This document shows positions 12,830 to 22,617 of a stretch of 64,000 nucleotides of DNA, in pieces. The translations under genes and the position numbers were made by a program. The notes beneath the pieces are model-generated. The model searched no databases, was not told the DNA's origin, and saw only the letters and a list, made by a program, of their open reading frames with translations. The DNA is from Cloeon dipterum (taxonomy: Eukaryota; Arthropoda; Insecta; Ephemeroptera; Baetidae), in the NCBI RefSeq assembly GCF_949628265.1, contig NC_088786.1:41251681-41315680 (forward strand). The letters are read 5' to 3'. Each line of letters begins with the position of its first letter. Position 1 is the first letter of the stretch.

Positions 12830-15271
12830 ATGATTTCGTTGCTGCTGTTTGTCCTGGCGTCCACTCCAGCGCTGGGAAATCAGGAGCTTTGCGAGTCCCA
12901 CCTGCGAACCAGGTTGAAGGTCGGGAAATTGCTTCCGAATGGCAGTCTCCAGGTGCCGTATGACGGACCTGGCAGTGTCTCTTTCTACCCCGAAGGCACC
13001 TTTTGGCGGGAAAATAATAACGCGTGGTGGGCCTGTCCGTGCCTCCTCGGAAAGTGCATTCGACAGTGCAGAGCCAAAGATTTAATTTAATTTATTTATT
13101 GACATTTGATTTAGAATTCGCTTTGTGGGAAAAAATAAACATGGCTCGGCGTTTAGGCAAGATCGACGTGTGGGACGTGCAGGAAACTCAACCGGTGGAA
13201 ATGAGCGAGTACTTTCACGTCGTCTACCACAGCAAATGCGAAATAGGGCATTTCCTGTCAGCTACTGAAAAGCAGGACGAGTTCAGAATTCTGACCAACG
13301 GATCGCTTTTTTTCCCGAACGAAGAAAGGGAAGAATATAACATGATAGGCGTTGACCATTTCTGTCTTCTTCCTCACCAGGTGAAATTAATAAATACAAC
13401 TAAAAATATTTCCTTTCTTATAAAGACGGTATTTGACGAAGTTTCTGAGCCCACCGATCGATTCCTGAGGGTCGTATTAGGTATAGATGATAATTTTTTC
13501 CGACTAAAAAGTCAAACGCGACGCGCGAATTTTTTTCCCGCCAAAACTATATGAACGCGTATGTGAGAAATGCGCATGCGTGAGAGCTGGCTGGATGTGA
13601 CAAAAAAGTCATTCGTACAGGTGGTCTCTCTGCAAGTTCTCAAACTAGCTGTCACGCATACGCGTTCATATAGTTTTGGCGGGAAAAAAGTTCGCGCGTC
13701 GCGTTTGGCTTTATAGTCAGAAATAATATCACCCATACCCAATTCGACCCTCAGGAATCGATTGGTGGGCTCTGAAACTGCGTCAAAGACGGTCTTTATA
13801 TTTAATTCTCCCGTCAGAATGGAACACTCAGCGTGATCATCTGCTCCGAGTTGGAAGAGCCTCTGTCCGACGGCGCTGAATCCTGGACGTTGATAGTCTA
13901 TCGGATTTTCTTCGTGATAAGCGCCATTTTCCTGCTGCTGACGATTGCGGCGCTTTGCCTGACTCAGGAACTGCGCTCGGTCCATGTGCGCTCGGTGCTT
14001 TGTCAGTCGGGCAGCCTGCTCTTGACCTTCGTCGGACTCACTGTCATCTCCATCACTGGCGATACCGTCCATATTTACATTTGCAAAATCACTTGTAAGT
14101 TGGAAAAGCTTGGCGGAGGACCACTGAAAAATGAATTCCCATTTTTTAAGGTTTCATCACCCATTACTTCTTTCTGGCCTCTTTTTTCTGGCTGAACGTC
14201 ATGTGCATCGATATCTACATCACATTCAAAGGGTAGAAATCTTTAAAAAAACCGTATTTGATGAAATTTCTGAGCACACCAATCGATTCCTGAGGGTCGA
14301 ATTAGCTAAATTTGATATTTTTTCCGTTAAAAAAGTGCAGCGTGACGTGCGAACGTTTTTCCCGCCAAAGCAATATGAACGTATTTGCGAGAACTGCGCA
14401 TGCGTCAGAGCTGGTTTGAGCACTTGCAGAGAGACCACCTGTACGAATGACTTCTTTGTCAGATCCAGCCAGCTCTGACGCACGCGCAGTTCTCGCAAAT
14501 ACGTTCATATTGTTTTGGCGGGAAAAAAGTTCGCACGTTATATAACGGAAAAACATCATTTTTACCTAATTCGACCCTCAGGAATCGATTGGTGGGCTCA
14601 TAATCTTCGTCAAAAACGCTCTTAAACGAAAAATTCCTTATTTAAATTCCAGGTTCGGAAAGCGAATAAATAAACAGTTTCAGAACTTTTCCGTGTACGC
14701 TTGGTGCACGCCATTCATCATTTCCGCAATCACCATCACTCTGGACCACTTCACAAACCACGAAATATTCAGTCCTGGAGTCGGAGAAACGTACTGTTGG
14801 TTTAACAGTAAGTTGAATTATAAAAATAAATCCAAACCTCATTATTAAATCACAGATTTCTGGAGCCAATTGATTTATTTCCACGGGCCTGTGTTGATTC
14901 TGCTTTTGATCAACTGCTTCCTCTTCTTGGTGACCGCCGTGAGATTGTGTCGAGCAAAAAGGGACGCGAGCCGCGTGCTCCACGGCGAGGGATGCAGCGT
15001 GCACTGCGGAAACGCCAAGAAGCAGCAGCAGCAGGACAAGGAACATCTCAAGCTCTTCTTCAAACTCTTCCTTCTGATGGGATGCACTTGGATTTTGGAG
15101 TTTGTTTCCTTGGCAGTCGGCGGACCGTCGGAAATTTGGTACTTTACGGATGCTGTCAACTGCTTGCGCGGCGTCTTGATTTTCTGGCTCTGCGTTTGGT
15201 CCAATAAAAACACGCGTGACCAGTTGAAGCAGTGGTTTTGCTCGGCTAGACAGACTGTTAGGGTTAATTGA
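12830..15271 (+). CDS. Methuselah-like class B GPCR, copy 3; exon 1 donor abnormal
   Basis: Exon 1 starts at 12830 (signal peptide MISLLLFVLASTPALG, then two tryptophans and CPC). Exons 2-6 are 13115-13380, 13818-14094, 14151-14232, 14653-14807, 14856-15271 with normal GT-AG sites and the family phases. In the paralogues exon 1 ends two codons after the last ectodomain cysteine codon with A, then GT. The matching place here (after 13076) reads AAGATT, with no GT or GC in the needed phase; the nearest GT (13066) would break the frame. The gene may use a non-canonical site, may have lost its signal-peptide exon, or the base may be a sequence error. With the expected join the protein would be 480 residues, with all seven membrane segments (SFFWLNVMCIDIY, LLMGCTWILEFVS). 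Introns 2 and 4 are almost filled by fold-back MITEs. Confidence 0.75.
13420..13799. mobile_element. fold-back MITE in receptor copy 3 intron 2
   Basis: Inverted-repeat arms of about 160 bp, same family as 6972-7362: ends AAAGACGGT / GACGGTCTTT, then TGAGCCCACCGATCGATTCC, and TTTCCCGCC in each arm. It lies 40 bp after the exon 2 donor and ends about 19 bp before exon 3, so it makes up nearly the whole intron. Confidence 0.83.
14240..14625. mobile_element. fold-back MITE in receptor copy 3 intron 4
   Basis: Third full member of the family. It begins within about 10 bp of the exon 4 donor (14233). The arms share CCAATCGATTCCTGAGG, TTTCCCGCC and GCGCATGCGT. The outer end is more diverged (AAAAACCGTATTTGATG). 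Confidence 0.8.
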
Positions 15272-15703
15272 TTCGCCAATCTCCTGATTTGCACGGAATT
15301 AATAAAATTATTATAAATTTCTTTTAAGAATTTAAATTGTTTGTCTAAAAAACACAAAATATGACGCGTTAAGGAAGCTGCGGTTCAGAGAGCAGTGAAC
15401 CTTTTAGGATTTTAAGAAATAATAACAAAAAATTCAAGGAATGGCAGCATTTCGAAAGCTGTTTAAAAAACTTCCGCAACGAAAATGAAGATAAATATCA
15501 TAATTTATTTCAATTTTATCATTTTTTAAACGGCTCGATTTTCCGCACAAAATTCTCATTAAAGAAAACGAACGGATGGTCGGCTCGGCTCAGCAATCCT
15601 TTTAAATTTTATTAATATTCCATGACACGTAATTTAGGAAGCTGCGGTTCACAAAGCGGAAGCCTAATCACTCCTAAGAAGAAAAAACAAAACAGTCTGC
15701 AGA

Positions 15704-17931
15704 ATGAAGGCGGTGTGGCTGCTGCTGGCGTTGGCCTTTGCGCCAACGCTGGGCAAGGAATTGTGCGAGGAACACCTGCGGACCAAGGTTCTGGTGGGCA
15801 AGGTGCGACCTGACGGAAGCCTCCAGGTGCCGGACGATGGCGCCGGAGCCCTCTTTTACCCCAAAGACACTTATTGGAAGGAAAAGCACTCCTGGTGGGC
15901 GTGTCCCTGCCGCTTGGGCAAATGCGTCCGACAGTGCAAGCGAAGTATATTTAACATTTCATCTTGAAAGAACTTTTAAAAATGTTTTTATTAGGTTTGG
16001 CCAGGGCGAAAGGGGTTGAAATGGCTCGTCACCCGGTCGCAATCGACATCTGGATCGGCGATCGAAGACAGCAGGTGCTCATGAGCGAGCACTTTCACAT
16101 CATCGACGAGGGATGGTGCGTCAGCGGCGGATACTTCCTCGAAGAAGACATCGAGCTGGACGAGTTTCGAATTCTGTCCAACGGATCCATCTATTTTTCG
16201 CACCCAAACATCACCAATGACGCCGAAAGAATGATCAGCGTGGAAAACTCCTGCATAATTCCTGAGGTTATTTCTTCAATTCTCCCAAATTCTAAATATT
16301 ATAATTTTATAAACGTAGCACGGAAAGGTTGGCGCCTTCATCTGCATGCCGCCGGAGCCGCAAGACTTGAAGTTTACAATCTATCCGATATTCTTCGTGA
16401 TAAGCGCCGTTTTTCTGCTGTTGACTCTGATAGCGTTTTTCTTGACGCCCGACCACCACACGATCCACGTGCGGTCTGTGGTTTGCCAGTCGGGAAGCTT
16501 GCTAATGGCTTACATCGGACTGACGATCAACTACACAATCGGCGACACCAGCCACATAAACACTTGCATTATCACCGGTAAATGCGGCTATATACAAATA
16601 AATAAAACAAAAATGATTCTTTAAATTAATGATTATTGTTTGCGCAGCCTACGTCACTTATTACTTCCTTTTGGCGAACTTTTTCTGGCTCAATGTGATG
16701 TGCATCGACATCTACATCACCTTCAGCGGGTGAGTGCACGAAATAGATAATTTGAGGCCGAAAAAACCCTTGCAATTCCATCCTCAGGCTCGTCGACAGG
16801 GCCAACGAACGAGCATTCCTCAAGTTCTCCGTGTACGCGTGGTGTGCTCCCCTGATAATCTTCACCATCACCGTCGTCCTCGACCGCACCACCAAACACG
16901 ATAGCCTCAGCCCTGGAATTGGAAAATCCACCTGTTGGTTCAGCAGTAAGTATTTTCTGAGAGACACACCCTTTTATTACGCGCAATCTCATTGGCTAAG
17001 ATTCATTTCACTAACTCCCTTCTATACTCCCTCCTAACAGTGCGTGCCTAGTCTTGGCCAATGAAATGGCTAGATTCTGTCACGTGACTGCTCGAACTGC
17101 GTGTGCTTCACTGCTGGGCATGCGCAGATTTCTCTGTCTTTACTGTCACCAGCTCCAGCTGTAGCTTCCCAGCTACTTGGAGCAGTCACGTGACACAATT
17201 GGTCAAGCGTCTCTTGCTTCTCCCTTCCACTCCCTCCAAGCAGTGGCACGCACTCTACTGCGCATGTCACAGGAGTGGGGGCATTACCAGAGGAGGGAGA
17301 AGCAAGAAATGCGCGTGCCTGCTCTTGGCCAATGAGGTGGTGGGATTGAGTCACGTGACTTCTCAGCTTCACAGCTCTTGCTGGATCTGCGCAGGGCGAC
17401 GGCCACACCCCCAATCCACTTGACTCGTCTTTTTTTAATAAATATCCAAAAATCAATCTCCCTACAGACGTGTGGAGCCAACTCCTCTACTTCAGCGGGC
17501 CGGTGCTGATCCTGTTGCTGATCAACAGCTACCTATTCGCCGTGACGGCACTCAAGGTGTGGCGCGTCAAGCGGGACCTGGGCCGCATGATGCACAGCGA
17601 GGACTCCAAAGTGCACGGGCGCAAGGCCAAGCAGCAGGAACAGGACAAGGACAGACTCAAACTCTTCATCAAACTGTTCCTCCTGATGGGATGCACCTGG
17701 TTCATGGAGATCATCTCGTGGGCCGTTGGTGGACCGTCCGCGATTTGGTACGTCCCGGACGCCATCAACTGTCTGCGGGGCGTGCTCATTTTCTGGTTCT
17801 GCGTCTGGTCAAACCGGACCATCCGCGCCCAGTTGAGGGAGCGCTTCGGCTCCTCGAAGAATAAAACCGCCAGTTTCGCACCGACAACCTCCTCCGTCTT
17901 CAGCGTCGCTTCCTCGTCCAAAACCCTGTGA
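15704..17931 (+). CDS. Methuselah-like class B GPCR, copy 4 (491 aa)
   Basis: Six exons: 15704-15944, 15995-16266, 16319-16577, 16648-16729, 16788-16945, 17468-17931; all GT-AG, frame continuous. Signal peptide MKAVWLLLALAFAPTLG, ectodomain with HLRTKV, two tryptophans, CPC and VRQC, and FRILSNGSIYFS in exon 2; seven membrane segments over exons 3-6, with a Ser/Thr-rich cytoplasmic tail after residue 460. It is the close sister of copy 5: exons 1 and 2 are nearly identical and even the 5' flank (CATGACAC, TTTAGGAA) and 3' UTR match, so the pair is a recent tandem duplication. A polyadenylation signal follows near 18151. Surface receptor of unknown ligand. Confidence 0.88.
16946..17467. repeat. 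intron with repeated CACGTGAC blocks
   Basis: Intron 5 of copy 4 is much longer than in its sister copy 5 (522 against 188 bp). Extra sequence contains TTGGCCAATGA-like and GTCACGTGACT blocks repeated at about 17050-17090, 17184-17204 and 17325-17360, partly inverted. It looks like a fold-back insertion that arrived after the copy 4/5 duplication; the ends are not clear. Confidence 0.4.
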
Positions 17932-18295
17932 GATAATCTCAAAAATAGCAATCGATGAAAGAAGGGGACTCGAGAATTTCCGACTCACTTTACCCCCTCC
18001 TATCGTCGTATTTGGTATCCCATCTGCCTAAACAATCAGAGGAACTTCCAGACCTTGAAAGGGGCCTAGTGTGTGTAACTTTTCCTGTACAATTAATCCT
18101 TCGTAAACTAAAAGAATGACTTCCGGTAATAATCGCCATGTTCAATATCTGAAATAAAATGATCATTTGTCGCAGAATCTACCTTTCATTTTTAAAGATC
18201 AACAAGCTTTTGTGTAAATCTAGTGAAATGCGTTTCTCTGCTGCTTTTTGGCAGGAAATAATAATGCAAACAAGTAAAAAAGCAATTTTGTAAGG

Positions 18296-18453
18296 ATACA
18301 TCGCCCATTACTTCTTTCTGGTCTGTTTATTGTTTCTGTCATGTGCATTGGTATCTTCATCACCTTCATAGCGTTTAAATTTAAAATCTCTTTAATTTTA
18401 CTTCAAATGAAAAATAAATTCCAGGTTCTCAAGAACAGGCAGTACACGAGATA
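18296..18453 (+). pseudogene. relic of receptor exons 4 and 5
   Basis: The stretch CATTACTTCTTTCTGG at about 18308, followed by GTCATGTGCAT and CTTCATCACCTTCA, is a decayed copy of the TM3 exon. About 60 bp on, a TTCCAG plus GTTC acceptor region matches the start of exon 5 of copy 3. No intact frame remains and neighbouring exons are gone. It marks a sixth receptor gene lost between copies 4 and 5. Confidence 0.65.
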
Positions 18454-19052
18454 AATCTCATATTCGCCATTTCCGCGAAGCTACGTTGAGTCACCGCTTG
18501 CCTCGCGTGCTCTTTCCCGCGTTAATAACCTCGCTTGCCCGCCAAAACCGGGCACAGTCGCTCACCTTATTCCTCGCCTCGGACAATCAGGGATCTCACA
18601 TTCAGGAGGGACGTCACACGCGCGTCTGCTTAACTCAAGCGGTCCAGCCACAGACTCAGACAGACTGATGGTTTCGCCCACGATGCGCTCTGATTGGCCG
18701 AGCGCGTGGCTGTGACCTGTTGGCGCTCAATCCAAACTGAACTTTTGACTCTAGCGGGCGGGAACAACAAGGGGATTACGGCCACAGAAGTTCTTTTAGA
18801 TTTTAAATTAATATTTTATTTCCATTTATATAGAAAACAAAAACAGCCTTTATAAAAATCGTCTATGATTTCATCGAAATAAAAGCAACCGCGGCAAAGG
18901 GAAAAATATCATTAATACCACCGGAATTGGCAACTGAGAATAATTACACATTTGCATTTTTTAAACCATGACACATTATTTAGGAAACTGTGATTCACAA
19001 AGAGGAAAACGAAATAATGATCTCTGGAAGAAAAAAGAAAGCAGTCTGCAGA
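18454..19052. other. intergenic, GC-richer patch
   Basis: A GC-richer stretch (18480-18780) of unknown nature lies before copy 5. The last 100 bp resembles the 5' flank of copy 4 (CATGACAC followed by TTTAGGAAACTG), so the promoter was duplicated with the gene. Confidence 0.4.
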
Positions 19053-20960
19053 ATGAAGGCGGTGTGGCTGTTACTGGCGTTGGCCTTTGCGCCAACGCTG
19101 GGCAAGGAATTGTGCGAGGAACACCTGCGGACGAAAGTGCTAGTGGGAAAGGTGCGACCTGACGGAAGACTCCAGGTTCTGGACGATGGCGCTGGAGCCC
19201 TCTTTTTCCCGAAAGACACTTATTGGAAGGAAAAGGATTACTGGTGGGCCTGTCCCTGCCTTTTAGGCAATTGTATCCGACAGTGCCAACAGAGTATACA
19301 AACATATTATCTCAAACAACTATATATATTTAAGAGCTTTTAATAGGTTTGGCTATGAAGATAGGAGTTAAAATGGCTCGTCACCCGGTCGCAATCGACA
19401 TCTGGAACGGCGACCAAAAGAAGCAGGTGCTCATTAGCCAGCACTTCCACATCATCGACGAGGGAGAGTGCGTCAGCGGCGGATACTTCCTCGAAGAAGA
19501 CATCGAGCTGGACGAGTTTCGAATTCTGTCCAACGGTTCCATCTATTTATCGCACCCAAACATCACCAATGACGCCGAAAGAATGATCAGCGTGGAAAAC
19601 TCCTGCATAATTCCTGAGGTTTCTTCAATTCTCTCATATGCTATAATTCGCATTTAATATATAATTTTATAAATTTAGCTCGGAAAGGTTCGTGCCTACA
19701 CCTGCTTCCCCCCCAAAGTGATAGTGATAGACAGGAAGTTTACAATTTACCCGCTATTTTTCGTGATTAGCGCCGTTTTTCTGCTGTTGACTCTGATAGC
19801 ATTTTTCTTGAAGCCCGACCACCTCACCATCCACGAGCGGTCTGTGGTTTGTCAGTCAGGAAGCTTGCTAATGGCTTTTATTGGACTGACGATCAACAAC
19901 ACAATCGGCGACACGATCCATATAACCACTTGCTTTATCACCGGTAAATGCGGCTTTACAAATAGAACAAAAATGAACCTTTTAATTAAAAATCATTGTT
20001 TGACCAGCCTACGTCACTTATTACTTCCTATTGGCGAACTTTTTCTGGCTCAATGTGATGTGCATCGACATCTACATCACCTTCAGAGGGTGAGTGCACG
20101 AAAATGATCATTTTTGTCCCAACAAACCCTTGCAATTCCATCCTCAGGCTCGTCAAAAAGGTCGACGAACGAGCATTCCTCAAGTTCTCCGTTTACGCGT
20201 GGTGTGCTCCCCTGATAATCTCCACCATCACCGTCGTCCTCGACCGCACCACTAAACACGAAAGCCTCAGTCCTGGAATTGGCAAATCCACCTGTTGGTT
20301 CAGCAGTAAGCATTTTCCAAAAGAACTGCACTTTATTATGTCAGAGTCACTGCTCTTGTTGGGTTTGCATAGCTATCTCTATAATGTCACCTGGGAAAGA
20401 TAGGGACGTAGATCTTCGCAGGGCGACGCCTGCACCCCTAATCCACGTGACTCGTCTTTTTTAATAAATATCACAAAATTTATCTTCCAACAGACGACTG
20501 GAGCAAACTCCTCTACTTCAGCGGGCCGGTGGTGATCCTGCTGCTGGTCAACGGCTACCTATTCGCCGTGACGGCACTCAGGGTGTGGCGCGTGAAGCGA
20601 GACCTGGGCCGCATGATGCACAGCCAAGACTCCAAGGTGCACGGACGCAAGGCCAAGCAGCAGGAAACGGAAAAGGACAGATTCAAACTCTTCATCAAAC
20701 TGTTCCTCCTGATGGGCTGCACCTGGTTCATGGAGATCATCTCGTGGGCCGTTGGCGGGCCACCCGAAGTCTGGTACCTGCCCGACGCCATTAATGGTCT
20801 GCGCGGCGTGTTCATCTTCTGGTTCTGCGTCTGGTCAAACCGGACCATCCGCATCCAGTTGAGGGAGCGCTTCGGCTGCTCGAAGAAGAGTTCGACACCA
20901 ACAACCCCCTCGTCCAAACCCGTCACAATCAGTGAGATAATCTCACATAGCAATCGATGA
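19053..20960 (+). CDS. Methuselah-like class B GPCR, copy 5 (494 aa)
   Basis: Six exons: 19053-19293, 19347-19618, 19679-19943, 20008-20089, 20148-20305, 20494-20960. All GT-AG, one 494-codon frame. An in-frame upstream ATG exists at 18990, but the signal peptide (MKAVWLLLALAFAPTLG) starts at 19053 as in copy 4. Ectodomain and membrane segments match copy 4 closely; differences concentrate in the exon 3 start (PPKVIVIDRKF against PPEPQDLKF) and the tail. Exon 6 carries FLLMGCTWFMEIISW and GLRGVFIFWFCVW. The 3' UTR is also shared with copy 4. Same presumed role: class B surface receptor, ligand unknown. Confidence 0.88.
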
Positions 20961-22617
20961 AAGAAGGGGACTGGATCTCCCAACACACACTTGACCCCCT
21001 CCTCTGTCTGGAAGTCGTAATTGGTATCCCATCTGGTTAAACTCTCGGAGGAACCTCCTTTCCTGGAAAGGGGACTAGTGTGTGTTGGTTTTTGGAGAAA
21101 TCACTAGAATTATTTTCCTACGAAATAAAATATGATCATTTGTCGCAGAATCTACCTTTTATTTGTACAGATTATCAATATAATATATCGATTAAAATAC
21201 GCTGCATTTACGAATAGTGGAACACTTGTCGAACAACATGCTTTTTGTGTAAATCTGGCGAAATGCGATTTTTGCTCCGCTGCTTTTCGGCGGCAAATAA
21301 CGCATCGTAGGGTGTGTGAGTGAGTGAGTGTGTGTGTATATAATATTAACATTAAATTTATTTAGCTCATCTTGGCACTTAACATACAGTGCAGTTTTGA
21401 TCATTAGACTCGTTCAAAACAGTCCATTAGGCGCGCCACAAAAGTGCAGATTGAAAAATAAGTCGGTTATGTTATATAAGCCACTCTATATATAGTTGCG
21501 GGTTTCTCCGCGTTCCATCGAGGAGTTTTCTTCACTCCAACATAATATGATAATAATACATTCAAGTCTCAAACTTTCTACACACTTAATTTCAAATTAA
21601 ACTTCCAGTCCGACGGTTTTCGCCTTGTTGGAAGGCAAGGGCAAAAATATATGCCCAGTTACTGACAAAAGCAGCTTGAAACTTTGTTCTTTTGCCTTGA
21701 GAATCTTGGTTTGTGAGAATTCAAATGGCTATATTTACGATTAGACCTTTTTGCGGCATCGAACACAAAAGGCCGACAGTATTTAATGTTGAGGACTGGT
21801 GAAGACATACATCTTACGTCTTTCGTGTCGTCAGAGAGTATTAGAGATAATTTCTTTTCCCGCATCCTACAGCGTGTTGGAATGATGCTACAAAAAGCTT
21901 TTAAAATATGTTAAATATGAGAGTTCCTTTGATATAATACTGACTTTGATTTCACAACATAAGAGTAATTATTAACAGAAATGACTTGGAAGAGCCACCA
22001 TTTTGAAAAACTCAACATGGCGTCTCTCCGTTCAGTATAAATACATAACATTTTATTGACTCACTTGAGATTCAGATTCTACAGATGAGTAATATCACGA
22101 CAGAAAGAGCGAACTCGTTTTGTTCACAAACATATCACCTTCAAAGTTCGGTCTCTTGGAGGTAGGTTCAACTTAAAATGCCGATCCCTCGCCCCGCCCA
22201 CTTTTATATCACTCCGCATCGCGCGCACGAGTCAGCTGATCGGAGTGAAGTTTGCACTCCGATCAGCTGACTCGTTAAAATACGATGCGGAGGGATATAA
22301 AAGTGGGCGGGGCGAGGGTAATTCCTATCCTGACGTTGCAATAACTGTTAGGGAGCGTGGAAAAAGACACTCAGCGTATCTCCCGATCTAGGCTTGTCAC
22401 ATTGAAGCAATATGGCGGTATCGAATCGGATTCCTTAACCTAATTGATATTTTCAAGATGTCTGACTTAATAACAAGCACAATCCTGATTGGCAAATTAA
22501 TTCTTGGAAGCTTTCAAATAAATTATTGCTCAGGAAACCTAGCTATACACATTTCGGTAACCAAGTCCGTATTTTCTCAAATGAGGGGAGGGCGTCGAAG
22601 GTGGAGGGGAGGGGCGG
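20961..22617. other. intergenic between receptor array and DUF229 gene
   Basis: AATAAA at about 21125 is the likely 3' end of copy 5. A short GAGT/GT run occurs at about 21314-21342. Apart from the palindrome at 22186-22318, nothing else is recognised. Confidence 0.4.
22186..22318. repeat. 133-bp near-perfect palindrome
   Basis: CCCTCGCCCCGCCC at the left end is mirrored by GGGCGGGGCGAGGG at the right. The arms continue inwards through TTTTATATC, CTCCGCATCG, CGAGTCAGCTGATCGGAGTG to a 7-base loop (AAGTTTG). The arms are almost identical, so it is young or actively kept. It could be a fold-back element of the same kind as 53381-53520, or a cruciform-forming site; it holds no gene. Confidence 0.85.
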
